From contig NC_007761.1 in assembly GCF_000092045.1 (NCBI RefSeq), forward strand, positions 1,925,001-1,989,000: a stretch of 64,000 nt of DNA, read 5' to 3'. The DNA comes from Rhizobium etli CFN 42 (GTDB lineage Bacteria; Pseudomonadota; Alphaproteobacteria; Rhizobiales; Rhizobiaceae). Below the pieces are notes generated by a model, which saw nothing but the letters and a program-made list of their open reading frames with translations, made no database searches and was not told where the DNA came from. Below, piece by piece: positions 47,383 to 56,638 of this stretch (position 1 is the first letter of the stretch; each line of letters begins with the position of its first letter). A program made the position numbers and the translations under genes.

Positions 47383-49485
47383 TTACAGGAGAAAATCGCC
47401 TGCCCCCAGCTGGACGTGGCCGTTCAGCTGAATCTCGAAGTCATGAACACCGTCGCCGTTCAAATCGGCCTGGATAACGGTATGGTCGTCCTCGTAGTGC
47501 CATGCGAGCGCGCCAGCCTTCTTATCGAACAAGGCATTCTCCTGCGCCTGGAAATGGAAGGCTGAATCGCCCTGCGCAGAGCCATTCGCATCGATCGCCG
47601 AGAGATCGATCTTATCGACGCCATGCTGGAAGTCGGTGATGACGTCGCGGTTCCAGCCGGACCCGGTCTCCGTCGCTGTCTTGAAGACAAACGTATCCGA
47701 GCTGGTGCCACCGGTCATGATGTCCTTCCCGGCACCGCCAATGATGACATCCCCGCCGGCGCCGCCGTCCAGCTTGTCCGCGCCGGCCCCGCCATTGAGA
47801 ACGTTGCCGCCGTTGTTGCCGCCGGTCAGCACGTCGTCGTAGCTGGAGCCGGTCACGTTTTCGATGCTGACGAGCTTGTCACCAGTGGCGTGCCCGCCCG
47901 ATGCGGTCCAAGTCGCCAAGCTGACGTGGACCCCCGCGTTGGAGCCCGCATAGCTGGCTGTGTCGTTGCCGCTACCGCCGTCGATCACGTCCGCGCCGGC
48001 GCCGCCCTTCAACAGGTCATTGCCGGCGAGCCCCTTGAAGGTTTCGTTGCCGCCGTTGGACTGACCGTCGTGTGGCATGATGTCGTTACCGTTGGTGCCG
48101 GTGTATAGCTTCGTCGTTGTGGTTGGCGTTCCCGTGGTTGGCGTCTCCGTAGTCGGGGTACCGGTGGTTGGCGAAGTCGGCTCCGTTGGCGAAGTCGGCG
48201 CGGTTGGCGAAGTCGGTGAAGTCGGCGCGGTTGGCGAAGTCGGTGAAGTCGGCGCGGTTGGCGAAGTCGGCGTAGTTGGCGTTCCCGATGTGGGGCTGGA
48301 GCCGGATTCGTAGGCACCCATATCGACAGTTCCAACGACGCGATGGTCGCCGTCCAGATCGACGGAGCTGACGCCGTACTTGCTGGTTCCGTGGTCGATC
48401 GCCGTCGAGCCGGAGCTGAGGTGGAAGTTGTCGCTCGATGCCCCTGCGAATTTAGGGTCAACGCCGAGCTGGTTGCCGTTCGCCGTGCTCGGCATCGCGT
48501 TGCCGCCATCGGTTTTGACCGAGGCCTGGCCGGCCGTGCCGTTGTAAGTGATGTTGTTGGCCCAGACAACGTTCTTGTTGGTGTAGGCGTCGGTAGACGT
48601 ATTATCGATCGCGGTATTGTTCTTGTTCAGCGATGGATCCGCTACGGCGATGTTGTTGACCCAGGTGTTGTTGCTCGACGCCGAGTTGCTGAGTTCGCCG
48701 CGCCAGGTGCCGCTGTTCTGCGGGTCCTGGTTGTTGTGGTATGCGGTGTTGTTCGACACAGTGACGGAGTCGCTCCAGGTAACCTGGATGCCTTTGCCGC
48801 CGTTCCCGTAGACGAGGTTGTTGTCGACCAGGGTCTTGAACGTGTAGTTCGGGTTACCGCTCGCCTGCGTGCTCTGGAAGTCGTCGATGATGATGCCGTT
48901 GCCGTCGGTGTGCTCACCAGTTTTTGTGACGTTGTCGTGCGAGATGTTGTTGCGCACGATGTTCCGGTATCCGTCCGTCGAGGTATCACCGGTGATGTTC
49001 CGGTTCTGGTAGATGGAGATGCCCGAGAACCAGCCTGTCGAAGCGTTATTGTAAGTCTCGTTGCCTTCGATGTGGATGAAGTCCGACTGGTTGAACTGGA
49101 TGCCCGACTCTCCGCTGCCGTGGACCTTGTTGTTGAGGATCTGGACGTGGTGGACATTGTTCGCTTCAATGCCGTCGCCGTTGGCGCCGCCGATGTCAAA
49201 GCCGTCGATGACCACGTGGTTGGCGTTGACACTGATCGCGTTCCACGAGCCCGCGGGCGGCCGGATCAGCGCCCCACCGGGCACTTCCGAACGCAGCGTG
49301 ATGTCGCCGGCCGCCGAGCCGTCCTTGTCGATGTTGATGCTCTCGTTGTAGGTCCCGGGCTTCACCACGACCTCGTCGCCAGGCTTAAGGTCCGAAGCCA
49401 TCGCCTCACTGATCGTGCGAAAAGGAGAGGAGGCACTGCCGTTACCGCCGCCGCTGCTGCTCGAAGCTACGTAGTATGTTGTCAT
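47383..49485 (-). CDS. Secreted right-handed beta-helix protein with RTX repeats (pectate-lyase-like)
   Basis: A 700-residue protein without signal peptide. Residues 1-400: TTYYVASSSSGGGNGSASSP start and parallel beta-helix (HHVQILNNKVHGSGESGIQF, GNGGKGIQVTWSDSVTVSNN), resembling family 9 pectate lyases. Residues about 400-460: a Thr/Pro/Ser linker of PTSPTA(P) repeats. Residues about 465-600: RTX calcium repeats (GGNETFKGLAGNDLLKGGAG, GGDVIIGGAGKDIMTGG). The C-terminal tail fits a type I secretion signal. Rhizobial RTX glycanases (PlyA/PlyB) go out through PrsDE; the substrate here is unknown. ATG at 49485 follows AGGAAC. Confidence 0.85.
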   Translation of the reverse strand: MTTYYVASSSSGGGNGSASSPFRTISEAMASDLKPGDEVVVKPGTYNESINIDKDGSAAGDITLRSEVPGGALIRPPAGSWNAISVNANHVVIDGFDIGGANGDGIEANNVHHVQILNNKVHGSGESGIQFNQSDFIHIEGNETYNNASTGWFSGISIYQNRNITGDTSTDGYRNIVRNNISHDNVTKTGEHTDGNGIIIDDFQSTQASGNPNYTFKTLVDNNLVYGNGGKGIQVTWSDSVTVSNNTAYHNNQDPQNSGTWRGELSNSASSNNTWVNNIAVADPSLNKNNTAIDNTSTDAYTNKNVVWANNITYNGTAGQASVKTDGGNAMPSTANGNQLGVDPKFAGASSDNFHLSSGSTAIDHGTSKYGVSSVDLDGDHRVVGTVDMGAYESGSSPTSGTPTTPTSPTAPTSPTSPTAPTSPTSPTAPTSPTEPTSPTTGTPTTETPTTGTPTTTTKLYTGTNGNDIMPHDGQSNGGNETFKGLAGNDLLKGGAGADVIDGGSGNDTASYAGSNAGVHVSLATWTASGGHATGDKLVSIENVTGSSYDDVLTGGNNGGNVLNGGAGADKLDGGAGGDVIIGGAGKDIMTGGTSSDTFVFKTATETGSGWNRDVITDFQHGVDKIDLSAIDANGSAQGDSAFHFQAQENALFDKKAGALAWHYEDDHTVIQADLNGDGVHDFEIQLNGHVQLGAGDFLL
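48165..48290. repeat. Tandem repeat encoding the Pro/Thr/Ser linker
   Basis: Units of about 27 bases (nine residues of the APTSPTSPT type) repeat nearly exactly, with extra partial units at both sides. The DNA-level identity points to recent expansion by slippage or recombination. Confidence 0.8.
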
Positions 49486-49947
49486 GGTTTTGTTCCTCAA
49501 CTTCAGCGTTGTCTAATATTTTGTGGTTAATCATGTCTTGCGGCGGGGTTTATAGGACGAGGTTCTGAAGGGCGCAACAGCATCTAAACAGTAAGTACTT
49601 GAGAAACATAGCCATATTGCTGCCACAATATCCAGATCACTCCCAAGTTACATTTTGAAATATTTGCGGAAATCCGATTCGCCCAAATTGGGACAAAATA
49701 TATATCTCGCTCCCCGCGAATTATTCTTTCTGCAACCATAGCGAGGCCCGCCCATTGAAAAGATTAGGAAAATCTGATGGACGTGACTGGAATCCTGCCG
49801 CCAAGGAGGGATCAACATTTTTTCTGAATTTTTCAATTTTTGGCAGCTTCGCCTTCACGATTGGGGCTAATTGACATGGCCGTGGCAAGGCCAGCACCCT
49901 CTCCGGGGTGCTCGATTCGATCATGAGTCGCTTTCAAGACTGATTAG
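49486..49947. other. A+T-rich intergenic stretch upstream of the beta-helix/RTX gene
   Basis: About 460 bases, clearly richer in A+T than the coding DNA around it. It must carry the promoter of the lyase-like gene. Short minus-strand frames here (49648-49924) look non-coding. No defined repeat seen. Confidence 0.45.
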
Positions 49948-50109
49948 ATAATGGGCACACCGCTCCTCCGCAGACACATGCCAGCAGGTGAAATTCGCCT
50001 TCGAAGCGCAGGCTCTGGCGGACGCCTATACTCAGCGCAACGGCATCGAATGCGTGTGATCGCGCCCAAAGAAACCGCTCAGGTGGTGGCGTATCCCGAA
50101 CAATCCTGA
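49948..50109 (+). pseudogene. Frameshifted second NDUFS4 copy (3' part)
   Basis: The segment aligns with the second half of the NDUFS4 gene at 45367-45672. The frame TCQQVKFAFEAQALADAYTQ, RNGIEC runs to a TGA; with a base shift it continues VIAPKETAQVVAYPEQS to the stop at 50107-50109. The N-terminal half is missing. It is diverged from the intact gene throughout, so it is an old or foreign copy, not a recent duplication. Confidence 0.85.
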
Positions 50110-50672
50110 ACTCGAACCCCGCCCATTTTGAAGAGGGTGGGCGGGGCAATTCATCCATGGCTCGGGGTCACATCGCTAGATTACAAGGGAAATTTGCTCG
50201 GACACCTCATCTGGCGTGGAGGCGGCCGAACCCAGTTGCGGCGCGGGGTCCTTTGGCGGCACATCGAATGGCACGGAGATGTTCAGACGCTCTCGGCCTC
50301 GCAGTTGTTGTATAGCGAGGGAAAGATCCATCTTCTTCGTGGCTGGTCTTTCCGATACCGGAGCCATGACGATTTCGGTTTGGCTGTCACGTCGTCATGC
50401 AGGCGGCAAGCAGTTTTATGGAGATCATCTTTGATACATCGCAGACGTGAATAATATTACCCAAGACGGCAAAGTAATCATCGCAAGTGGGTTATTTCGT
50501 GTGGTGCGTTGCAGCCAAGACAAAGACAGAAATTCTGAGGATGTCGCCAGAAAGTTGAAATATCGTGGGATTATATATGTTCGATCTGCGCTATACTGCC
50601 TCTAGCCGTAATAGGTGGGATGCTGCTGCCGTCGACAACGTATACCCTCCCCACAATTCTTAGGGGGCGAGG
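50110..50672. other. Intergenic stretch with a doubtful small minus-strand frame
   Basis: About 560 bases. The minus strand at 50367-50176 holds a 63-codon frame (MAPVSERPATKKMDLSLAIQ...) with coding-like codon use but no ribosome site; I leave it as a weak candidate. A TGGTGCGTTGCAGC sequence at 50502-50515 resembles the boxes near the DUF1127 and phasin genes, about 160 bases before the next start. Confidence 0.35.
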
Positions 50673-51065
50673 ATGAGAACGATCTTTGTGAGCATCAGCG
50701 CCGCTGCATTTCTAACTGCAATGAATGCCTACGCGGTTGATCTTCCTGCAGGGGCCAAAAAGGCTACTATGGACGAGTTCAAAGCTTTTGCTGATGGCAA
50801 GCATGTGAAGGTAGAGATTGTCGACCTCGAAAGGCCTGTGACCGCCGAACTCGTTTGGAGTTGGAAGAAGGGGACCATTACCGGCAAGGCCGATGTCGGC
50901 GGCAAAACGATCGACGTGAAAACGAAACTCACCTTCAAGGGGGATAAGGCCTGTTCTGCCGGCAAAGGCGAAAAGCCAAGCTGCCATTTTATCTATATCG
51001 ACGGCAGCAAGTTCTATGAAGTTCGAGATGACATGAAAGTACATGCGGTGTCGACTGTCGGTTGA
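50673..51065 (+). CDS. Exported hypothetical protein (DUF995-like)
   Basis: A 130-residue protein with a signal peptide (about 1-21, ending AYA), then LPAGAKKATMDEFKAFADGK and a strand-rich core (VTAELVWSWKKGTITGKADV). Two Cys in CSAGKGEKPSC may form a disulfide. It resembles DUF995 proteins of rhizobia, small secreted proteins of unknown function; the match is by pattern only. The GGGGGCGAGG ribosome site before the ATG is good. Confidence 0.6.
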   Translation: MRTIFVSISAAAFLTAMNAYAVDLPAGAKKATMDEFKAFADGKHVKVEIVDLERPVTAELVWSWKKGTITGKADVGGKTIDVKTKLTFKGDKACSAGKGEKPSCHFIYIDGSKFYEVRDDMKVHAVSTVG

Positions 51066-51314
51066 GGTTCGCATCCATCCCGCAGCTCCCGATCTCCGCA
51101 CTTATGGAGCTCGGTCCAATCCCGCTGCTCCGGTTGCCCTGAAAGCCGCGCTGCAGGTTCCACCATCCCCGTGGTAAATGCCGGACGGCAAGGCCGGCCA
51201 TCCGACAGCGCCAAAAGCTGATATGCGGCCGCCGTCGACAAGCCACACCGATACAGCGGGCTTGTGTTCCCGGCTTTTGAAGTCCTATGGCAAACTAGAA
51301 CCGTTCGGTTCTTC

Positions 51315-51626
51315 TCAGCGATCCAGGAAATGATCGAAGTAAATCTTGGGGATGGGGTAAGCGTAGACGCCTCGATCGACAAAGCCGCGCCTGTAGAGGC
51401 AATTTCTGAGCGCCGCGTTATAGTGCAGGCTCTGCGGATCCGGCGACCCGCGTCGCCATGAGCCTGCCTCCGGCACGCACCACCTAAGAGCTTTGTCATA
51501 TCGAGAGAGGAGGGCAGGGTCTGTGTCGACCCGAATGCCACTGTGGGATTGATAGTTTGAAGGAGATTCTGCGGCTGAAATACAGCCCAGGCTAAGTGCA
51601 ACGCCAACGACTGCCATCAATCTCAT
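51315..51626 (-). CDS. Exported hypothetical protein (103 aa)
   Basis: A 103-residue protein with a signal peptide (MRLMAVVGVALSLGCISAA) and a mature part with Cys in WCVPEAGS and NCLYRRGF, probably one disulfide. AGAGGAG lies upstream of the ATG at 51626. No named family recognised. It is convergent with the gene ending at 51065. Confidence 0.55.
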   Translation of the reverse strand: MRLMAVVGVALSLGCISAAESPSNYQSHSGIRVDTDPALLSRYDKALRWCVPEAGSWRRGSPDPQSLHYNAALRNCLYRRGFVDRGVYAYPIPKIYFDHFLDR

Positions 51627-51713
51627 TGGGTTCAGTTCTCCTCTGATTGATCATCGAAGTAATCGAGCGGGAGGTTATTTGTTTCAACGCCTGCGGGCAA
51701 GAGGCATGAGCTG

Positions 51714-51817
51714 CTAGAGCAACTCCAGGAAAGCGTTGAACGGTTTTCCGTCCGTAATTGCATAAAAACAAAAGCTTAGAGCGGTTCTGCGCCTCCATGA
51801 AAGCTGAACCGCTCTAG
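51714..51817. repeat. Rhizobial palindromic intergenic repeat (RIME-like)
   Basis: A 104-base element bounded by CTAGAG and CTCTAG, made of two palindromic parts separated by AATTGCATAAAAACAAAAGC. This matches my memory of the many-copy Rhizobium intergenic element beginning with 'CTAGAGCAACTCC' and ending 'GAACCGCTCTAG'. RIME elements of about 100 bases are the described type. It encodes no protein. Confidence 0.7.
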
Positions 51818-51980
51818 GCATTGCCGGGACTGCGCCGGCGTCGCGGCGGTCATCCATGCTCTCAACGGAACAATCCGAGAATCAATCCAGGAGATCGGCC
51901 TGCACCTTCCGCTGAGCGGCGGCGATTCCGGTCCTACCGGCATCTGCTGTCAGTTGCAGGCGACCGCCGCCCGCTGAACA

Positions 51981-52006
51981 TGAAAGACCCGCCTGCGGCG
52001 GGTCTT
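51981..52006 (-). terminator. Terminator of the aap operon
   Basis: On the minus strand a perfect 10-bp stem (52006-51997 with 51993-51984) with a 3-base loop, followed by TTCATG; the T-run is short. It lies about 20 bases past the aapP stop codon. Confidence 0.65.
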
Positions 52007-52027
52007 AAACAAGTTCAGCGTTCGGGG

Positions 52028-52801
52028 TCAGTGCAGGATCTGGCTGAGGAAGAGCTTGGTGCGCTCGTGCTGCGGATTGTCGAAGAATTCGGCCGGCGAA
52101 TTCTGCTCGACGATCTGCCCCTGATCCATGAAGATGACGCGGTTGGCGACCTGGTGGGCAAAACCCATTTCGTGGGTGACGCAGAGCATGGTCATGCCTT
52201 CTTCCGCGAGGCCGACCATGGTGTCCAGCACTTCCTTGATCATTTCCGGATCGAGCGCCGAAGTCGGCTCGTCGAACAGCATGATCTTCGGGTTCATGCA
52301 GAGCGACCGGGCGATGGCCACGCGCTGCTGCTGACCGCCGGAAAGCTGGCCAGGATATTTGTTTGCCTGTTCGGGGATCTTGACCCGCTTCAGGAAGTGC
52401 ATGGCGATTTCTTCCGCCTGCTTCTTCGGCATCTTGCGCACCCAGATCGGCGCCAGCGTGCAGTTTTCGAGGATCGTCAGGTGCGGGAAGAGGTTGAAGT
52501 GCTGGAACACCATGCCGACCTCGCGGCGCACCTCGTCGATCTTCTTCAGATCGTTGGTGAGCTCGGTGCCGTCGACGATGATCTGGCCCTTCTGGTGCTC
52601 TTCCAGGCGGTTGATGCAGCGGATCATCGTCGATTTGCCCGAACCGGACGGGCCGGCGATGACGATGCGTTCGCCGCGCATGACCTTCAGGTTGATGTCG
52701 CGCAGCACGTGGAAATCGCCGTACCACTTGTTCATGTTGATGATTTCGATCGCCACTTCCGTTGCGGAAACGGTGAGCTTCTTAGCTGGAGCTTCAGCCA
52801 T
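52028..52801 (-). CDS. aapP: General L-amino acid ABC transporter, ATP-binding protein
   Basis: A 257-residue ABC ATPase: Walker [10 protein letters not shown] (50-58), Q-loop [10 protein letters not shown], signature LSGGQQQR, Walker B IMLFDEP and switch His in CVTHEMGF. Near-identical to what I recall of R. leguminosarum AapP. It drives the broad-specificity amino acid importer. I place the start at the ATG of 52801. Last gene of aapJQMP. Confidence 0.97.
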   Translation of the reverse strand: MAEAPAKKLTVSATEVAIEIINMNKWYGDFHVLRDINLKVMRGERIVIAGPSGSGKSTMIRCINRLEEHQKGQIIVDGTELTNDLKKIDEVRREVGMVFQHFNLFPHLTILENCTLAPIWVRKMPKKQAEEIAMHFLKRVKIPEQANKYPGQLSGGQQQRVAIARSLCMNPKIMLFDEPTSALDPEMIKEVLDTMVGLAEEGMTMLCVTHEMGFAHQVANRVIFMDQGQIVEQNSPAEFFDNPQHERTKLFLSQILH

Positions 52802-52818
52802 GATTATTTCCCTCATTC

Positions 52819-53964
52819 TTATCGTTTGTGGCCCGTGTCGAGGTGACGTTCGATGAATGCTGAATAGCGCGACATGCCGAAGCAGAAAAGCCAGAAGGCG
52901 AAGCCAGCGAATATCAGCCCCGTCAGCGGCGTTACTGCGGTTGCCCAGTTCGGATCGACGAAGTTGAGGCGAACGATGCCGAGAAGGTCGAACATACTGA
53001 TGATCGATACCAGCGAGGTGTCCTTGAACATGCCGATGAAGGTGTTGACGATGCCGGGGATCACCAGCTTGATTGCCTGCGGCATGATCACCAACCGCAT
53101 CTTCTGCCAGTAGCCCAACCCAAGCGAATCCGCGCCCTCGAACTGGCCCTTGGGAATAGCCTGCAGGCCGCCGCGGATGACTTCCGCCATATATGCCGAA
53201 GCGAAGATCGATACCCCGATGACCGCGCGCAAGAGCTTGTCTACCGTCCAGCCGGCCGGCAGGAAAAGCGGCAGCATGACGCTCGCCATGAACAGGACCG
53301 TAATCAGCGGCACGCCCCGGACGACTTCGATGAAAACGACGCAGAACGTGCGGATGACCGGCATCTGCGACCGTCTTCCGAGCGCCAGGATGATGCCGAG
53401 CGGGAAGGAGACGGCGATGCCGACGAAAGAGAGCACCAGCGTCACCAGCAGCCCGCCCCAGAGTGGGGTCTCGACGATTTCCAGGCCAAATCCGCCGTAA
53501 AGCAGAAAGAAGGAAATAATCGGCAGCACGCCGAAGAGCAGGAGGGCATTGACGCCTTTGCGCGGCGCCGAAGGGATGAGCATCGGCACCAACAGGAGTA
53601 CGAAAAGAATGCCGACCAGCGTTGGGCGCCAGCGCTCGTCGAGCGGATAACGTCCAAAGATGAACTGGTCGAATTTGGCATTGACGAAGGCCCAGCATGC
53701 ACCGCTCCAGCCATCCGGCTGGATGCCACCCTGTACGGCAGTGGCGCAGAAGGTGCGGTCCGGGCCGCTCCAAACCGCCTCCACGAAGAGCCAGTCGAGC
53801 GCGTGCAGCAGGGCCCAAACGACAAAGACCAGCGCCAGGATGGTAAGGACGATGTCCTTGGGCGTCGCAAGCAGGTTGCGGCGAATCCAAGCGACCGGGC
53901 CTTTCTCGGCTGAGGGCGGCGGCTCCGGCGCCAGTATGGCGCTTCTGACGAAAGCGTTGCTCAT
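52819..53964 (-). CDS. aapM: General L-amino acid ABC transporter, permease
   Basis: A 381-residue permease with eight or so membrane segments and the EAA loop [20 protein letters not shown]. It pairs with AapQ to form the channel. The ATG at 53964 follows a good ribosome site; one ten codons earlier overlaps aapQ. aapQ ends one base upstream. Confidence 0.96.
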   Translation of the reverse strand: MSNAFVRSAILAPEPPPSAEKGPVAWIRRNLLATPKDIVLTILALVFVVWALLHALDWLFVEAVWSGPDRTFCATAVQGGIQPDGWSGACWAFVNAKFDQFIFGRYPLDERWRPTLVGILFVLLLVPMLIPSAPRKGVNALLLFGVLPIISFFLLYGGFGLEIVETPLWGGLLVTLVLSFVGIAVSFPLGIILALGRRSQMPVIRTFCVVFIEVVRGVPLITVLFMASVMLPLFLPAGWTVDKLLRAVIGVSIFASAYMAEVIRGGLQAIPKGQFEGADSLGLGYWQKMRLVIMPQAIKLVIPGIVNTFIGMFKDTSLVSIISMFDLLGIVRLNFVDPNWATAVTPLTGLIFAGFAFWLFCFGMSRYSAFIERHLDTGHKR

Positions 53965-53965
53965 C

Positions 53966-55168
53966 TTACCTCTCCACCAGCGCCATCTTGGCATTGAACC
54001 AGTTCATCAACAGCGAAGTTACGACACTGAGACCGAGGTAAATGACCATCCAGATGAGGATCACCTCGACAGCCTGACCGGTCTGGTTCAGTGTCGTACT
54101 GCCGACGGCGACGAGATCGGCAAAACCGATTGCGATCGCCAGCGACGAGTTCTTGGTCAGATTGAGATACTGGCTGCTCAGCGGCGGAATGATGATGCGG
54201 AGGGCCTGCGGAATAACGACCAGCCGGGTGATCGACGAGGGGTGAAGCCCAAGTGCGCCTGCAGCTTCGGTCTGTCCCTTCGGCACACCGCGAATGCCTG
54301 CGCGCACGATTTCGGCGATGAAGGCAGCGGTGTAGAAGGAGAGTGCCAGGAAGAGCGACATGAATTCCGGCCCGACGACGGAGCCGCCGGTGAGGTTGAA
54401 TTTGCCCGCGATCGGATAATCGAACGAAAGCGGCGCGCCTGCGAGCAGGAAGGTGATTAGCGGCAGGCCGACCAGCAGGCCGATCGAAGCCCAGATCGTG
54501 TGGAACGGCTGACCCGTCGCCGCCTGCCGGCGATGTGCCCATCGGGCCGTGGCAATCACCGCGATGATCGCGACCACGAAGGCGACGCCAACAAGCCAGA
54601 AAGTCTCGCCGAAGATCGGCTTGGGAAAGGAAAGACCGCGGTTGTTCAGATACGTCCCGAGCGGCAGATGCAGCGACTCGCGAGCATTCGGCAGAACCGC
54701 CAGAACGCCCGAATACCAGAAGAAGATCACGAGCAGCGGCGGAATATTGCGGAAGACTTCGACATAAACCGTGCACAGTTTGGCAATCAGCCAGTTCCTC
54801 GACAGGCGGCCGATGCCGACGATGAAGCCGATGATGGTGGCGGTGATGATGCCGGTAACGGCGATCAGGATCGTATTCAGAAGACCGACGACCAGCGCCC
54901 GGCCATAGGTCGAATCGCTTGAATAGGCGATCAGCGACTGACCGACCTCGAAGCCGGCGCGGCCGTTCAGAAATCCGAAGCCCGACGCGATGTTGGCGCG
55001 CGCCAGATTGACGGCAGTATTGTGTGCAACCCACCAGACGAAAACGACCAGCAGTACGATGGTGAGAACCTGGAAGAAAATGCCCCGAACTGTCGGGTCG
55101 TAGAGGGCGGACTGAAAGCTCCAGCCGCTCCTGGATAAACGCGTTGAATCCAAAGCCTGATGCGTCAT
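53966..55168 (-). CDS. aapQ: General L-amino acid ABC transporter, permease
   Basis: A 400-residue permease of the HAAT/PAAT type with the EAA loop [20 protein letters not shown], about eight membrane segments and the conserved [15 protein letters not shown]. The ATG at 55168 ([16 protein letters not shown]) matches the start I recall for AapQ. An intercistronic hairpin separates it from aapJ. Confidence 0.96.
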   Translation of the reverse strand: MTHQALDSTRLSRSGWSFQSALYDPTVRGIFFQVLTIVLLVVFVWWVAHNTAVNLARANIASGFGFLNGRAGFEVGQSLIAYSSDSTYGRALVVGLLNTILIAVTGIITATIIGFIVGIGRLSRNWLIAKLCTVYVEVFRNIPPLLVIFFWYSGVLAVLPNARESLHLPLGTYLNNRGLSFPKPIFGETFWLVGVAFVVAIIAVIATARWAHRRQAATGQPFHTIWASIGLLVGLPLITFLLAGAPLSFDYPIAGKFNLTGGSVVGPEFMSLFLALSFYTAAFIAEIVRAGIRGVPKGQTEAAGALGLHPSSITRLVVIPQALRIIIPPLSSQYLNLTKNSSLAIAIGFADLVAVGSTTLNQTGQAVEVILIWMVIYLGLSVVTSLLMNWFNAKMALVER

Positions 55169-55220
55169 GCTTGGCCAATTCCCCATTATGCTCCTTTTCG
55201 GAGCTTTTTTATTGGAGGAG

Positions 55221-55242
55221 GAAAGGCGGTCGCCCGCCTTTC
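55221..55242 (-). promoter_or_regulatory. Intercistronic hairpin between aapJ and aapQ
   Basis: A perfect 9-bp stem GAAAGGCGG / CCGCCTTTC with a 4-base loop on the minus strand, just after the aapJ stop codon. No T-run follows directly. Such hairpins after binding-protein genes stabilise the upstream mRNA and reduce expression of the permease genes. A second short hairpin (GCTCC / GGAGC) lies about 30 bases further on. Confidence 0.75.
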
Positions 55243-55264
55243 CGGCTTTCCTGCGTGATGCCGC

Positions 55265-56290
55265 TCAGCGAACCGGCGGAGCGTACTGGATGCCGCCCTT
55301 GCTCCACAGGGCGTTAAGGCCGCGCGCAATCTTGAGCGGGCTGCCCTGGCCGATGTTGCGCTCGAAGACTTCGCCGTAATTGCCGACGTTCTTGACGATG
55401 TTATAGGCCCATTCGTTGGTCAGGCCGAGATCGGTGCCGATCTTGGTGTCGGCCTCGACGCCGAGGAAGCGCTTGATGTCAGGGTTTGGCGAGTTCTTCA
55501 TGTCGTCGACATTCGCCTGAGTGATGCCGAATTCTTCAGCGTTGATCATGGCATAGCCGACCCAGCTGACGATATCGAACCACTGATCGTCACCCTGACG
55601 AACGGCCGGGGCGAGCGGTTCCTTGGAGATGATTTCCGGCAGGATCGCGTGTTCGTCCGGGTTCTTCAGCGTGAGGCGCAGCGAATAGAGGCCGGACTGG
55701 TCGGTGGTGTAGACGTCGCAACGGCCGGCATCATAGGCGGCGTTGACCTCGTCCAGCTTTTCGAAGACGACCGGATTGTACTGAAGGTTGTTCGCCTTGA
55801 AATAGTCGGCGAGGTTGAGCTCGGTGGTCGTGCCCGACTGGACGCACACGGACGCGCCCGAGAGTTCCAATGCCGACTTCACGTTCAGGCTCTTGCGGAC
55901 CATGAAGCCCTGGCCGTCATAATAGTTGACGAAACGGAAGTTCAGGCCGAGTGCCGTATCGCGGTTGATCGACCAGGTCGTATTGCGGGCGAGGACGTCG
56001 ATTTCGCCCGACTGCAGGGCAGGGAAGCGATTGGCGGCGCTGAGCGGTGTGAACTTCACCTTGGTGGGGTCGCCGAACACGGCCGAAGCGACAGCCTTGC
56101 AGAAGTCGACGTCGAAGCCCGCCCAATTGCCGGAAGCGTCAGGCGCGGCGAAGCCGGCGAGACCGGTGTTGACGCCGCACTGAATGAAACCCTTTGCCTT
56201 TACATCACCGAGAGTCGTGGCCGAAGCAGCCGAGGCGCCAAGAGCGAAAACTGCTGCGCCGATCGCGGCGGACAGAAGCTTGTTCTTCAT
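55265..56290 (-). CDS. aapJ: General L-amino acid ABC transporter, periplasmic binding protein
   Basis: A 341-residue binding protein: signal peptide (about 1-23, ending ASA), the mature start TTLGDVKAKGFIQCGVNTGL, AGFDVDFCKAVASAVFGD and VQSGTTTELNLADYFKAN. It captures a wide range of L-amino acids. The ATG at 56290 follows AGGTTGGGAAAAAA. First gene of aapJQMP. Confidence 0.97.
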   Translation of the reverse strand: MKNKLLSAAIGAAVFALGASAASATTLGDVKAKGFIQCGVNTGLAGFAAPDASGNWAGFDVDFCKAVASAVFGDPTKVKFTPLSAANRFPALQSGEIDVLARNTTWSINRDTALGLNFRFVNYYDGQGFMVRKSLNVKSALELSGASVCVQSGTTTELNLADYFKANNLQYNPVVFEKLDEVNAAYDAGRCDVYTTDQSGLYSLRLTLKNPDEHAILPEIISKEPLAPAVRQGDDQWFDIVSWVGYAMINAEEFGITQANVDDMKNSPNPDIKRFLGVEADTKIGTDLGLTNEWAYNIVKNVGNYGEVFERNIGQGSPLKIARGLNALWSKGGIQYAPPVR

Positions 56291-56638
56291 TTTTTTCCCA
56301 ACCTTTTCCATCGTATTATATTTTCTTGTGGGGCGTTCCGGCGGAAAACTCTGCCATCCCCATCGTCTCGACACCCTCCCGGCGCGAGTACCCTATCACA
56401 GTCGCAAATGTCACCATGGTCAAGTGTCGCGATCAATAATTGCGGCAAAATTCAGCTTTTTGCCAAATTGCGCCGCATTCGAAGCCAGTTGGCCAGGAAA
56501 TGGGCGCCCGATTGCGGAAAAATAACGCGAAATTCGAGAATCCGTGCATCCGCGGTAACCGTCTTTGAGGGGTTGACCGGGCTGCTCGAGGCGTCCAAAA
56601 GTCTGACTTTGCGCCCCTCGCCAAAGGCTATTTCCGAC
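56291..56638. other. Divergent promoter region between aapJ and metC
   Basis: About 350 bases holding the leaders of two divergent genes. The aapJ side is A+T-rich (TATTATATTTTCTTGTGG). No riboswitch fold or sigma-54 signature that I could support was found, and no extra gene. Confidence 0.5.

Noticed and set aside
48165..48290. Possible CRISPR-like or regulatory direct repeats
   Set aside because: The units are contiguous without spacers and in frame with the linker of a protein.
48077..48313. Val/Gly/Glu repeat protein on the plus strand
   Set aside because: It is the reverse reading of the Thr/Pro/Ser linker repeat in the beta-helix/RTX gene.
52802..53890. N-terminal extension that would make AapP a 620-residue protein
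   Set aside because: The extra 360 residues are an alternative frame of aapM; AapP has its own start at 52801.
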